DNA of 64,000 nucleotides from Nocardia bhagyanarayanae (GTDB lineage Bacteria; Actinomycetota; Actinomycetes; Mycobacteriales; Mycobacteriaceae), in the NCBI RefSeq assembly GCF_006716565.1, contig NZ_VFPG01000002.1, positions 558,001 through 622,000 on the forward strand. Reading direction: 5' to 3'. Each line of letters starts with the position of its first letter. Position 1 is the stretch's first letter. Of the stretch, positions 18,062 to 26,551 are shown one piece after another. The translations under genes were made by a program, and so were the position numbers. The notes below the pieces were generated by a model. It did no database searches. It saw only the letters and a program-made list of their open reading frames with translations, and was not told the origin of the DNA.

Positions 18062-18577
18062 TCACAGCACTTTCGCGCTGCGGTGATTGGCCATGTTGTG
18101 TAGATAGACCGCACCGTTGAGCCGGATTCCGTCCTGCTCCGCCTCGCTCAACTCGCGGCGCACCTTGCCGGGCACACCGGCCACGAGCGAGCCGGGCGGG
18201 ATCTGCGCGCCCTCGGGAATCAGCGCGTTGGCGGCGATCAGGCTGCCCGCGCCGATCACCGCGCCGTTCAGCACCGTGGCGCCCATGCCGACGAGCACGT
18301 CGTCGCCGACGGTGCATCCGTGCAGAATCGCGTTGTGTCCCACCGACACTCCGCTGCCGACGGTCAGCGGGAATCCGGGGTCGGCGTGCAGCACACAGCC
18401 GTCCTGGATGTTGGTGCGCGCACCGACGGTGATCTGTTCCAGGTCGCCGCGCAGCACCGCGCTGTACCACACGCTCACCTCGGCGCCGAGCCGCACGCGC
18501 CCGATCACCGTGGCGTTGGGGGCGAGCCAGGCGCTCTCATCGATCTCCGGCGCGAAACCGCCGACCTCAATCCTCAT
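18062..18577 (-). CDS. Gamma-carbonic anhydrase-like hexapeptide-repeat protein
   Basis: 171 residues of left-handed beta-helix, with repeats such as VIGRVRLGAEVSVW, VGSGVSVGHNAIL and VGDDVLVGMGATV, followed by a C-terminal helix. The three metal-binding histidines of the gamma-CA family are placed at 64, 81 and 86 (LHADPG, GHNAILHG). It may hydrate CO2 or act as a relative such as PaaY; which one cannot be read here. The ATG overlaps the stop of the AraC-family gene by 4 bases (ATGA), so the two are translationally coupled. Confidence 0.9.
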   Translation of the reverse strand: MRIEVGGFAPEIDESAWLAPNATVIGRVRLGAEVSVWYSAVLRGDLEQITVGARTNIQDGCVLHADPGFPLTVGSGVSVGHNAILHGCTVGDDVLVGMGATVLNGAVIGAGSLIAANALIPEGAQIPPGSLVAGVPGKVRRELSEAEQDGIRLNGAVYLHNMANHRSAKVL

Positions 18578-19569
18578 GCTGGCAACGTAGCCGCGCGGCG
18601 CCCGCCGTCGCGCACGGGGGCGTCGGCCGCGGCGCGGAAGAGGGCGCGGTGCGCGGCGGGACTGGTGCCGAGCAGGCGGCGGAAATGGTGGCGCAGGCTC
18701 ACCGCCGTCCCGAAGCCGGTCTCGGCGGCGATGCGGTCCACGGTGTCGTCGGTGGATTCGAGGAGCAGCCGGGCGCGGTCGGCGCGCTGGTGCAGCAACC
18801 ACTGCTGCGGACTGCTTCCGGTCCGTTCGCGGAAGCGCCGGGTGAAAGTCCGCCGCGCCATCACCGCGACCGCGGCCCACGCGTCCAGATCGATCGGGTC
18901 GCCGAGATGTGTTCGCGCCCAGACCATGGCGCGCTCGATGGGGTCGTTCTCGGCTTGGTCGGGCACGGCCACCGGGATGTACTGCGCTTGCGATCCGCTG
19001 CGGTGCGGCGCGGTGACCAGCGCCCTGGCCAGCTCGGTGGCGGCGCGGCTGCCGTGATCCTCCCGGACCAGGTGCAGGCAGCAGTCCAATGCCGCGGCGA
19101 CGCCCGCGGAGGTGATGACATCGCCCAGATCGGACCACAGCGTGTCGGCGCGTACCCGCACCGCCGGATAGGCGCGTGCCAGGTCGGCGGCCGTCGCCCA
19201 GTGCGTGGTGATCTCCCGGCCGTCGACGAGACCGCTCGCGGCGATCGCCCAGGCGCCGAGGCACAGGCCGACGATGCGTGCGCCGCGCGCGTGCGCCTCC
19301 TGTAGCGCGTCCCGCAGTTCGTCGGAGATTCCCGCGCCGCGCGTCCAACTGGGCACGACGACGGTGTCGGCGCGCTCGAAGGCGGCGAGGTCGTCGGCTA
19401 CGTGGATGTCGAAACCGCCTGGGGTGCACAGGATTCCAGGCTGTTCGGCGCAGACCCGCACCGTGTACGGCGCCCGTCCGTCCGTGCCGACCCGGCCGAA
19501 GACCAGTCCGGGTACGGAGAGGTGGAACGGGCTGATCCCGTCGTAAGCGAGCACGGTCACCGAATGCAT
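18574..19569 (-). CDS. GlxA-type transcriptional regulator (DJ-1/PfpI plus AraC HTH)
   Basis: 331 residues. Residues 1-190 form a DJ-1/PfpI amidotransferase-like domain with the nucleophile-elbow Cys in GLCLGAWAIA. Residues 215-320 are an AraC double helix-turn-helix (IDLDAWAAVAVMARRTFTRR; FGTAVSLRHHFRRLLGTSP). Such regulators respond to small amine or amino-acid derived ligands. It is divergent from a metallo-hydrolase gene across 71 bases and coupled to the carbonic anhydrase gene; either neighbour is a plausible target. Confidence 0.9.
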   Translation of the reverse strand: MHSVTVLAYDGISPFHLSVPGLVFGRVGTDGRAPYTVRVCAEQPGILCTPGGFDIHVADDLAAFERADTVVVPSWTRGAGISDELRDALQEAHARGARIVGLCLGAWAIAASGLVDGREITTHWATAADLARAYPAVRVRADTLWSDLGDVITSAGVAAALDCCLHLVREDHGSRAATELARALVTAPHRSGSQAQYIPVAVPDQAENDPIERAMVWARTHLGDPIDLDAWAAVAVMARRTFTRRFRERTGSSPQQWLLHQRADRARLLLESTDDTVDRIAAETGFGTAVSLRHHFRRLLGTSPAAHRALFRAAADAPVRDGGRRAATLPA

Positions 19570-19640
19570 GGCCCGATATTAGCGATACGCGGCTCACGGG
19601 CCACTATCCGCGTGATCGCGCGGCGGCGACGATCGACGTC

Positions 19641-20408
19641 ATGACCGAAACGATCGAACGCACCGCCCTGGAAGTCCTGCACATCGGCGGGCCCACCGTC
19701 CGCTTCCGCTACGGCGGCAGCACCTGGCTGACCGACCCCACTTTCGACGAACCCGGCGACTATCCGGGCCCGATCACCCTGCACAAGCTGACCGGCCCCG
19801 CCGTGCCGGTCGAGGAGATCGGCGCGGTCGACGTGGTGCTGTTGTCGCACGATCAGCACGCCGACAACTTGGACACCAAGGGCCGCGCACTGCTCGCCAC
19901 CGTCGACACGGTGTTCTCGACGACCGAGGCCGCCGAGCGGTTGAGCGGCGTTCGGGGACTGTCCGCATGGGAGCGCGCCCGGGTCGGCGCGGTCACCGTC
20001 ACCGCGGTGCCCGCGCTGCACGGGCCGGAGGGGTGCGAGCCGTTCAGCGGAACGGTCACGGGGTTTGTCCTGGAGGCCGCGGGGGAGCCAACGGTCTACG
20101 TGTCCGGTGACAACGCCTCGGTGGAGCTGGTCCGTGAGATCGCCGAGCGGTTCGAGCGGATCGACATCGCGTTGCTCAACGTCGGGGCCGGGAACGTGGG
20201 ACGGTTCGGGGACGTCGACGTGACGTTGAACGCCAGAACCGCGGTGCGGGTCGCCGAGTCGCTCGGAGCGGCGATCATCGTGCCGGTGCACGCGGAAGGG
20301 TGGGCGCACTTCACCGAGACGCTGGATCACCTGGTTCGCGTTTTCGACTACGCGGGGCTCGGCGATCGGCTGCGTATCCCACCGGTGGGTGAGGTCGTCG
20401 CCGTCTGA
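19641..20408 (+). CDS. Metallo-beta-lactamase fold hydrolase (UlaG-like)
   Basis: 255 residues. The metal-binding motif appears as SHDQHADN (His70, Asp71, His73, Asp75), a variant of HxHxDH seen in UlaG/YycJ-like members. Further ligands are probably the His in ALHGPEG, the Asp in YVSGDNAS and the His in VPVHAEGW. Substrate unknown. It is divergent from the GlxA-type regulator, a common arrangement for regulator and target, and alanine dehydrogenase follows 62 bases downstream on the same strand. Confidence 0.85.
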   Translation: MTETIERTALEVLHIGGPTVRFRYGGSTWLTDPTFDEPGDYPGPITLHKLTGPAVPVEEIGAVDVVLLSHDQHADNLDTKGRALLATVDTVFSTTEAAERLSGVRGLSAWERARVGAVTVTAVPALHGPEGCEPFSGTVTGFVLEAAGEPTVYVSGDNASVELVREIAERFERIDIALLNVGAGNVGRFGDVDVTLNARTAVRVAESLGAAIIVPVHAEGWAHFTETLDHLVRVFDYAGLGDRLRIPPVGEVVAV

Positions 20409-20470
20409 AGTTCGGCCGAGGTGTGCGCGCCGTCGTGGCGAACCGTCGGCGGGTGGTCCACGATGGCGAT

Positions 20471-21586
20471 ATGAGGATCGGAGTGCCACGGGAGGTCAAA
20501 GAGCAGGAGTTCCGGGTCGCGCTGACCCCCGCGGGCGCCGGGGAGCTGGTTCGGCAGGGGCACCAGGTGCTGGTCGAATCGGGTGCGGGCGTCGGGTCGG
20601 GATTCGCTGATCGGCACTATGCCGACGCGGGAGTCACCCTGGTGGACGGCCCCGACGCGGTGTGGGCGGACGCCGAACTGGTGCTGAAGGTGAAAGAGCC
20701 GATCGCTCAGGAGTATCCGCGGATGCGCCGCGACCAAGTGCTGTTCACCTACCTGCATCTGGCCGCCTCGCGGGACTGCACCGAGGCCATCCTGCGCTCC
20801 GGCATCACCGCCCTCGCCTACGAGACGGTGCGCGCCGCCGACGGTTCGTTGCCGTTGCTCGCGCCGATGAGCGAGGTCGCGGGCAGGTTGGGTCCGCAGG
20901 TCGGCGCGTATCACCTGATGGCGCCGCTCGGCGGGTCCGGCGTGCTGCTCGGCGGAGTGCCCGGCGTGCGGCCCGCCGATGTGGTCGTGCTCGGCGGCGG
21001 CGTGGCGGGGACCAATGCCGCGACCATGGCCGCGGGGATGGGCGCGCGGGTCAGCGTGCTCGACACCAACCTGGTGAAGCTGCGCGAAATCGACGCGCGG
21101 TTCCAGGGGCGGATCACCACGGTGGCGTCGAATGCCGCCGAGGTCGAGCGCGCGGTGCTCGGCGCCGATCTGGTCATCGGGTCGGTGCTCGTGCCGGGTG
21201 CGCGGGCACCGAAGCTGGTCAGCGAGGAGATGGTGGCGGCGATGCGGCCCGGGTCGGTGCTGGTCGACATCGCCATCGACCAGGGCGGCTGTTTCGCGGG
21301 TTCGCGGCCGACCACGCACGCGGATCCGACTTTCCGCGTCGCGGACGCGCTGTACTACTGCGTCGCGAACATGCCGGGCGCGGTTCCGCATACCGCCACC
21401 GTCGCCCTGACCAACGCCACCCTCCCGTACGTGCGCGCCATCGCGGACCAGGGGTGGCGCGACGCGTGCACCACCCACCCGGACCTCGCCCACGGTCTCG
21501 CCGCCGACGCAGGACGCCTGCTTTCCGCCGAAGTCGCGGCGGCTCACGGCTATCCCGTCACGGAGACGGTCGGCCTCGCCGGTTGA
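20471..21586 (+). CDS. ald: Alanine dehydrogenase
   Basis: Interconverts L-alanine and pyruvate plus ammonia with NAD. 371 residues, the same as M. tuberculosis Ald. It starts [20 protein letters not shown]. The pyruvate-binding Lys75 lies in LKVKEP and the catalytic His96 in FTYLHLAA; the NAD-binding loop is [13 protein letters not shown] and the second signature is DIAIDQGGC. An upstream in-frame GTG at 20423 was not used because the family begins at this ATG. It may share a transcript with the metallo-hydrolase. Confidence 0.97.
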   Translation: MRIGVPREVKEQEFRVALTPAGAGELVRQGHQVLVESGAGVGSGFADRHYADAGVTLVDGPDAVWADAELVLKVKEPIAQEYPRMRRDQVLFTYLHLAASRDCTEAILRSGITALAYETVRAADGSLPLLAPMSEVAGRLGPQVGAYHLMAPLGGSGVLLGGVPGVRPADVVVLGGGVAGTNAATMAAGMGARVSVLDTNLVKLREIDARFQGRITTVASNAAEVERAVLGADLVIGSVLVPGARAPKLVSEEMVAAMRPGSVLVDIAIDQGGCFAGSRPTTHADPTFRVADALYYCVANMPGAVPHTATVALTNATLPYVRAIADQGWRDACTTHPDLAHGLAADAGRLLSAEVAAAHGYPVTETVGLAG

Positions 21587-21616
21587 CCCCGCGCCCGCAC
21601 AGGTGCGGCGTGGGGG
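21587..21616. terminator. GC-rich hairpin between convergent ald and sigma factor genes
   Basis: An imperfect inverted repeat, CCCCGCGCCCGCAC facing GTGCGGCGTGGGG with a 2-base loop, fills the 35-base gap between the two convergent stops. No T run is present on either side. Probably a bidirectional terminator. Confidence 0.5.
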
Positions 21617-21621
21617 AGCCG

Positions 21622-22566
21622 CTACGCCTGGTCCGGGCCGAGGAACCAATCGGGGGTCTCGGTTTCCGGGAGTTCGCGCAGTTTGTCCGGGTTGCGGACG
21701 ATGTGCAGCGCGACGATGCGGCCGTCGTCGACGGTGAAGGAGAAGACGCCGGTATGGGCGCCGTCGAAGACGACGAGACCGGGCTGGCCGTTGACCAGCA
21801 CCGAGCGGCCCCACGCGCCGCGCGCGGACGGCGCGTTGTACCAACCGAGCAGCAGCTTCGCCACCAGCTCGGCGCCCTGCACACCCTTGCGGATGGCGGG
21901 CACCTTGCCGCCGCCGTCGGCGGTCAGGCTGACGTTGGCGTCCAGCACGCCGAGCAGGGCGCCGAGATCCCCGGACCGCCACGCCACCGCGAACGCCGAG
22001 ACCACTTTCTCCTGCTCGTCGGGCGAGGCGGGGAAGCGAGGCGTGCCGTCCTCGACACGTTTGCGGGCGCGCGAGGCGAGCTGGCGGACCGCGGCCGGGG
22101 TGCGCCCCACCACCTCGGCGACCTCCGGACCACTCATACCGAACACGTCTTGCAGCACGAACGCGGTGCGCTCGGCGGGGGAGAGGGATTCCAGCACGAC
22201 GAGCAGCGCGGTGGTGACCCGCTCGTCCTGGGTGATCCGATCGGCCGGATCTTCCACGGTGGTGACCTCCGGCTCGGGCAGCCAGTCGCCGACGTACTGT
22301 TCGCGGCGGGCGCGGGCCGAGCCGAGCTGGTCGAGCGCCAACCGGCCCGTCACGGTGGTCAGCCAGGCGCGCAAGTTGTCGATCTCGGCCGCGGCGCCCG
22401 CCTCGTGCTGGCGTTGCAACCGCAGCCAGGCCTCCTGCACCACGTCGTCCGCGTCGGCGAGGCTGCCCAGCGTGCTGTAGGCGAGCCTGCGCAGATACGG
22501 CCGATGCTCCTCGAAGCGGCGCGCCAGCTCGGCGGTGTCGAGGGGCTCGGGCTTCTCGGATGTCAC
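21622..22566 (-). CDS. ECF sigma factor, SigJ-like (ECF41 type with SnoaL domain)
   Basis: 314 residues from the GTG start. Region 2 (RRFEEHRPYLRRLAYSTLGS, then DADDVVQEAWLRLQ) spans about residues 14-80, region 4 (LSPAERTAFVLQDVFGMS) about 115-175, and a C-terminal SnoaL-like domain about 190-300. This is the layout of SigJ/ECF41 factors, in which the C-terminal domain modulates activity instead of a separate anti-sigma factor. A GTG with GGTGG upstream was preferred to an ATG at 22653; the resulting length is close to SigJ (312). Divergent from cobD. Confidence 0.9.
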   Translation of the reverse strand: MTSEKPEPLDTAELARRFEEHRPYLRRLAYSTLGSLADADDVVQEAWLRLQRQHEAGAAAEIDNLRAWLTTVTGRLALDQLGSARARREQYVGDWLPEPEVTTVEDPADRITQDERVTTALLVVLESLSPAERTAFVLQDVFGMSGPEVAEVVGRTPAAVRQLASRARKRVEDGTPRFPASPDEQEKVVSAFAVAWRSGDLGALLGVLDANVSLTADGGGKVPAIRKGVQGAELVAKLLLGWYNAPSARGAWGRSVLVNGQPGLVVFDGAHTGVFSFTVDDGRIVALHIVRNPDKLRELPETETPDWFLGPDQA

Positions 22567-22692
22567 TGCAACCACCGTTCGGTCGGGCGGCCCCGTAGCG
22601 GGGTCGTAGCGGGCGTCGTCGATATGACGAGGCAGGACCACAGAGTGTGACATCCCGGCGGGCCCCGCGGTCGCGCCCGCTACTCTCGCCAG

Positions 22693-23640
22693 GTGCACAC
22701 GGGGATCTCGGCCGGTAGCGGTCTGCTGCTCGGCTTCGCGCTGGATCGCGCGTTCGGCGACCCGCGCCGGTGGCATCCGGTAGCCGGATTCGGTGCGGCG
22801 GCAAGCGCGCTCGAATCACTGACCTACGCCGATCGACGGGTGGCGGGTGCGATGCACGAGGCGGTCGCGGTCGGTGCCGTGATCGGTCTCGGGCTCGCGG
22901 CGCGGCGGGGCGGCATCGTCACCACCGCGCTCGCCACCTGGACCGTGCTCGGCGGACGCAGCCTGGCGGCCGCCGGTCGCGCCATGGCCGATCACCTGGA
23001 GTCGGGCGATCTGGCCGCGGCCCGCGCGCTGCTGCCCTCGCTGTGCGGGCGCGACCCGTCGGTGCTCGACGCTGACGGATTGGCCCGCGCCGCACTGGAA
23101 TCCATCGCCGAGAACACCTCCGACGCCACCGTCGCGCCGTTGTTCTGGGGTGCGGTGGCGGGCGTGCCCGGTCTGCTCGGTTATCGGGCGATCAACACCC
23201 TCGACGCGATGGTCGGCTACCGCAACGACCGCTACCACCGCTTCGGCTGGGCGGCCGCCCGGCTCGACGACGTCGCGAATCTCGCGCCCGCACGCGTGAC
23301 CGGACTGCTGACCGCGGGGCTCGCGCCGCTGGTCGGTGGACGTCCCGGCGCGGTGCTGCGCGCTTGGCGGCGCGACGCGGCACGACATCCCAGCCCGAAC
23401 GCGGGCGTCGTCGAGGCCGCGATGGCGGGTGCGCTGGGTGTTCGGCTCGGCGGTCGCACGCAATACCGGTACGGGACGGAACTGCGGCCCACGCTCGGCG
23501 ACGGGCCCGCGCCGGCGGTTCCGGATCTGCGGCGGGCGGTGCGGATGTCTGAGGCCGTTCAGGTGGGAGCGGTGGTTCTGGCCGCGGGCGCGGCGTCGGT
23601 ACTGCCCACGCTGCGGCGACGGCTGTCAGGCTCGCGCTGA
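22693..23640 (+). CDS. cobD: Adenosylcobinamide-phosphate synthase CobD (CbiB)
   Basis: Attaches aminopropanol (or its phosphate) to adenosylcobyric acid in cobalamin synthesis. A 315-residue membrane protein. The family signatures are FALDRAFGDPRRWHPV at the N terminus, SIAENTSDATVAPLFWG and YRAINTLDAMVGYRNDRY in the middle and HPSPNAGVVEAAMAGALG near the end. Several hydrophobic segments are visible. GTG start; divergent from the sigma factor gene across 126 bases. Its cobalamin partner cobC lies about 3 kb further on. Confidence 0.96.
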   Translation: MHTGISAGSGLLLGFALDRAFGDPRRWHPVAGFGAAASALESLTYADRRVAGAMHEAVAVGAVIGLGLAARRGGIVTTALATWTVLGGRSLAAAGRAMADHLESGDLAAARALLPSLCGRDPSVLDADGLARAALESIAENTSDATVAPLFWGAVAGVPGLLGYRAINTLDAMVGYRNDRYHRFGWAAARLDDVANLAPARVTGLLTAGLAPLVGGRPGAVLRAWRRDAARHPSPNAGVVEAAMAGALGVRLGGRTQYRYGTELRPTLGDGPAPAVPDLRRAVRMSEAVQVGAVVLAAGAASVLPTLRRRLSGSR

Positions 23641-23827
23641 CTCGCGGTTGTCGCCCGCGCGCGATTCCGTCGGCCGTCCGCGGTTCTCACGCGGCCGAGG
23701 AGTCGATTCGCCCGGCTGCCAAGGCTTCTCGAAGGCGAAAAGTTCGTCCGTCATCCGCTGGCTACGGCGAGCACAGCGCCGAAAATCACTTGCCCGCGCC
23801 CCGAGGTCCGCTCCTAAGATCGGCCGC

Positions 23828-24646
23828 GTGACCGACACCAGCGCCGCCGACTTGGTCGAGCAGAACAAACGACACTGGGACGAGCGCGTTCCGATCAACG
23901 CCGCGAGTTCGTTCTACGACCTCGATGGGTTTCGCGCGGGAGACGAGGACTTCGATCCGTTCCAGCTGGACGAAGTCGGTGATGTCGACGGCCTCGATCT
24001 CGTTCACCTGCAATGCCATATCGGTCTGGACAGCCTGTCCTGGGCGCGGCGTGGTGCGCGGGTCAGCGGTCTGGACTTCTCCGCACCGGCGATCCGCAAG
24101 GCAGCCGAGCTCGCCGACGAGATCGGACTCGGCGACCGCGCCAGATTCGTCTCGGCCGATGTGTACGACGCCGTCGACGCGCTGGGCGCCGCCGCGTTCG
24201 ACCTCGTCTACACCGGCATGGGCGCGCTGATGTGGCTGTCCGATATCCAGCGCTGGGCGCGCACCGTCGCCGGTCTGTTGCGTCCGGGCGGACGGCTCTA
24301 CCTGGTCGAAATGCACCCGGTGTCCGACGTCCTCGACGACGCCAGCGGCACCGCCGTCACGGGCGACTACTTCGCGCGCGATGCCCGCACATACGAATTG
24401 CGCGGCTCCTACGCCGATTGGGACGCGCAGACCACGCACAACACCGTCACCGAGTGGCACCACACGCTCGGTGATGTCGTCAGCGCCGTCGCGGGCGCCG
24501 GGTTGCGCATCGAGTTCGTGCACGAGCACGACGTGATCCCGTTCCGGCGCTACGGCACGCTCGTCGCCGACGGGACGCGGTTCCGCTATCCCGATCCATC
24601 CCGGCGCTTGCCGTTGCTGTATTCGTTGGCCGCGACCGCCGTGTGA
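23828..24646 (+). CDS. Class I SAM-dependent methyltransferase
   Basis: 272 residues. The SAM-binding core reads LVHLQCHIGLDSLSWARRGA (motif I with LQCHIG), GLDFSAPAIRKA and FVSADVYD, followed by FDLVYTGMGALMWL and LLRPGGRLYLVEMHP. This is the common small-molecule methyltransferase fold; substrate unknown. The GTG start begins right at the conserved region. Directly behind it lies the broken sterol desaturase gene. Confidence 0.85.
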   Translation: MTDTSAADLVEQNKRHWDERVPINAASSFYDLDGFRAGDEDFDPFQLDEVGDVDGLDLVHLQCHIGLDSLSWARRGARVSGLDFSAPAIRKAAELADEIGLGDRARFVSADVYDAVDALGAAAFDLVYTGMGALMWLSDIQRWARTVAGLLRPGGRLYLVEMHPVSDVLDDASGTAVTGDYFARDARTYELRGSYADWDAQTTHNTVTEWHHTLGDVVSAVAGAGLRIEFVHEHDVIPFRRYGTLVADGTRFRYPDPSRRLPLLYSLAATAV

Positions 24647-24689
24647 CAACGCCCGGCCGGAGCGAAGGCCGAGGGACGCCTGACGGGCG

Positions 24690-24979
24690 AGAGTTCGAAT
24701 ACGCCGTCGCACCACCGCGTGCACCACGGTTCCAACGATGCCTACCTCGACAAGAACTACGGCGGCATCCTCATCATCTGGGACCGGCTGTTCGGCACCT
24801 TCCAGCCCGAAGTGGAGCGGGTGCGCTACGGGCTGACCAAGAACATCGAGACGTTCAACCCTGTTCGCGTCGCCACGCACGAATTCGCCGCGATATGGCG
24901 GGATGTGCGGGGTGCGCGAAGCTGGCGGGCTCGGGCGGGGCATGTGTTCCGCGGGCCGGGTTGGGCGCCCGCCGAGTGA
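24690..24979 (+). pseudogene. 3' remnant of a sterol desaturase / fatty acid hydroxylase gene
   Basis: The reading frame contains the C-terminal part of the fatty acid hydroxylase superfamily: TPSHHRVHHGSNDAYLDKNY with the third histidine box (HRVHH), then GGILIIWDRLFGTFQPE and a normal-looking end. The membrane-spanning N-terminal two thirds with the first two histidine boxes are missing; what precedes is unrelated sequence right up to the methyltransferase stop. A GTG inside the histidine box could start an 86-residue frame, but it would lack the metal site. A deletion relic, probably not functional. Confidence 0.75.
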
Positions 24980-25122
24980 GGCGTTCCGGTCATCGATTGC
25001 ACGTGACGCCCGCGATGGTCCGGTAGGCGAGCGGGCAGGAGCGTTGCTTCCCTGCCCGTGCGCGGTTCACGGCCGGGCGGTCGGCGGGCGCGGTGTCCGC
25101 GGATCGCGTTCGCAGGCCGACC

Positions 25123-26007
25123 TCAGGAGCGGTTGCGTCCGTATCGGTCGGCGAGTTTGGCCTCGGTCGTCGGCCGCGCGGGCGGTTCGGGCGCGGTGGG
25201 TTCGGTCGGCGTGGGTTCCGTCGGCGTCGGCTGGGCGGCCGCGGCCTTCTCCCTGCGGCGTTCGCGAATTTCCGCGTAGACGAAGTAGCCGAGGCCCAGC
25301 GGCGCCATGATCCCGAAGGCCAGCCACTGCAACCCGTAGGAGAGGTACGGGCCCGCGTCGAGCTGGGGGAGCGGGGTCGGGGTGAACGCGCCCGGCTGGT
25401 TCTCCGTGAGCTGGAGGTACCCACCGCGCTCGCCCGCGGGGATCGGGGTGAGCGGCTGACCGAGCACCTCGGATCCCTGCGTGGTGTCGATCGAATACAC
25501 CTGGCGGTAGCCGTCCTGGGTGAGCGGCGTCCGGTCCGCGCTCACGCCCTCCGACATGCGGACCCGGCCCTCGAGGCGCTGCGGCCCCGCGGGCGGTTCG
25601 GGGATCTGCGGCGGCCGCGAGGTTCCGTCCACACCGGCGACCAGACCGCGGTCGACGAGCAGCGTGCGCCCGTCGTTCAAGCGGAACGCCGCGAGCACCG
25701 CGTAGCCGGGCGCGCCGTCCAGGTGACGCAGGCGCACCAACACCGTCGAATCGGGCAGGTAACTGCCGGTGGCCGTGACGCGCCGCCATTCGGTGTGCTC
25801 CGCGCCGGGGGTGTCGAGCACCGTGGTCACGTCGACCGGGTCGGCGCGCACCGAGTCGGCGATCAATTGATTGCGGTGCTCGGTGGCGGTGTTCTTGCCG
25901 AGCTGCCACGGCGCGAGCACGGTGAAGCACAGGTAGGCGAAGGCCGCCACCAGCGCGGCGAGGATCAGCCAGCTGGGGCGCAACAAGAACGCCAGGCGGC
26001 GCATCAC
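25123..26007 (-). CDS. SURF1 family protein
   Basis: Assembly factor for haem-copper cytochrome c oxidase in the cytoplasmic membrane. 294 residues. A first membrane helix at about 12-33 and a second at 228-250 flank an extracytoplasmic SURF1 domain with the signatures APWQLGKN, WRRVTATGSYLP, LVDRGLV and the closing SYGLQWLAFGI. The C-terminal tail is Pro/Thr-rich and disordered (TPTEPTPTEPT repeats). Its start overlaps the ptpA stop by 4 bases, so the two are coupled, as in the Rv2234-Rv2235 pair. Confidence 0.93.
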   Translation of the reverse strand: MMRRLAFLLRPSWLILAALVAAFAYLCFTVLAPWQLGKNTATEHRNQLIADSVRADPVDVTTVLDTPGAEHTEWRRVTATGSYLPDSTVLVRLRHLDGAPGYAVLAAFRLNDGRTLLVDRGLVAGVDGTSRPPQIPEPPAGPQRLEGRVRMSEGVSADRTPLTQDGYRQVYSIDTTQGSEVLGQPLTPIPAGERGGYLQLTENQPGAFTPTPLPQLDAGPYLSYGLQWLAFGIMAPLGLGYFVYAEIRERRREKAAAAQPTPTEPTPTEPTAPEPPARPTTEAKLADRYGRNRS

Positions 26008-26507
26008 GGCCGCCCGTCCGCGACGGGGACGCGGTCCAGCGCCGCGCGCACCCAGTCCAGCAGGCCGGGGATCGCGGCCTCGATCTGCGCGCGGACGAGT
26101 TCGAAGTCGGCGGCGGTGCCGTAGTACGGGTCCGGCACGTCGGGGCCGTCGGCTTCGGGATCGAAACTGCGCAGCAGCTTGCGGCGGTCGGACGGGACGC
26201 CCAGCCGGGCCAGTGCCCGCTCGTGCCCCGTGTCCAGGGCGATTAGCAGGTCGGCCGCGCGGTGATCCGCGCCGACGACGGCGGCAACGTGGCCGGTCGG
26301 ATAGCCGTATTTCAGCAGTGTCTCGGTGGTGCGCGGGTCGGCGTCGTCGCCGACGTGCCAGGAGCCGGTGCCCGCGCTGCTCACCCGCACCCGGTCGGCC
26401 AAGCCGGCGCGGCGCAAGTGGTGCGCGAACATCTTCTCCGCCATCGGCGATCGGCAGATATTGCCGGTACAGACGAACGAGACGTGCAGGTCACCCACGA
26501 CAGCCAT
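26004..26507 (-). CDS. ptpA: Low-molecular-weight protein tyrosine phosphatase PtpA
   Basis: Cysteine phosphatase acting on phosphotyrosine. 167 residues. The P-loop CTGNICRS is at 13-20 (catalytic Cys13, Arg19) and the general acid Asp126 in DPYY. In M. tuberculosis PtpA is secreted into macrophages and is phosphorylated by the kinase PtkA encoded next to it; here no ptkA is adjacent and cobC stands instead, divergently, across 44 bases. It is the first gene of the ptpA-SURF1 transcript. Confidence 0.94.
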   Translation of the reverse strand: MAVVGDLHVSFVCTGNICRSPMAEKMFAHHLRRAGLADRVRVSSAGTGSWHVGDDADPRTTETLLKYGYPTGHVAAVVGADHRAADLLIALDTGHERALARLGVPSDRRKLLRSFDPEADGPDVPDPYYGTAADFELVRAQIEAAIPGLLDWVRAALDRVPVADGRP

Positions 26508-26551
26508 TCTGGCCGGTCACCTCGTTCGCCCGCCACGTAGGGTGTGATCCC

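Noticed and set aside
23626..23766. A 42-codon minus-strand frame starting MTDELFAFEKPWQPGE
   Set aside because: Weak ribosome site, overlaps the end of cobD, and the second half is Arg/Glu-rich without pattern; not enough to call.
24643..25026. Alternative plus-strand frames over the sterol desaturase remnant
   Set aside because: Only one frame carries the histidine-box similarity; the others are shadows.
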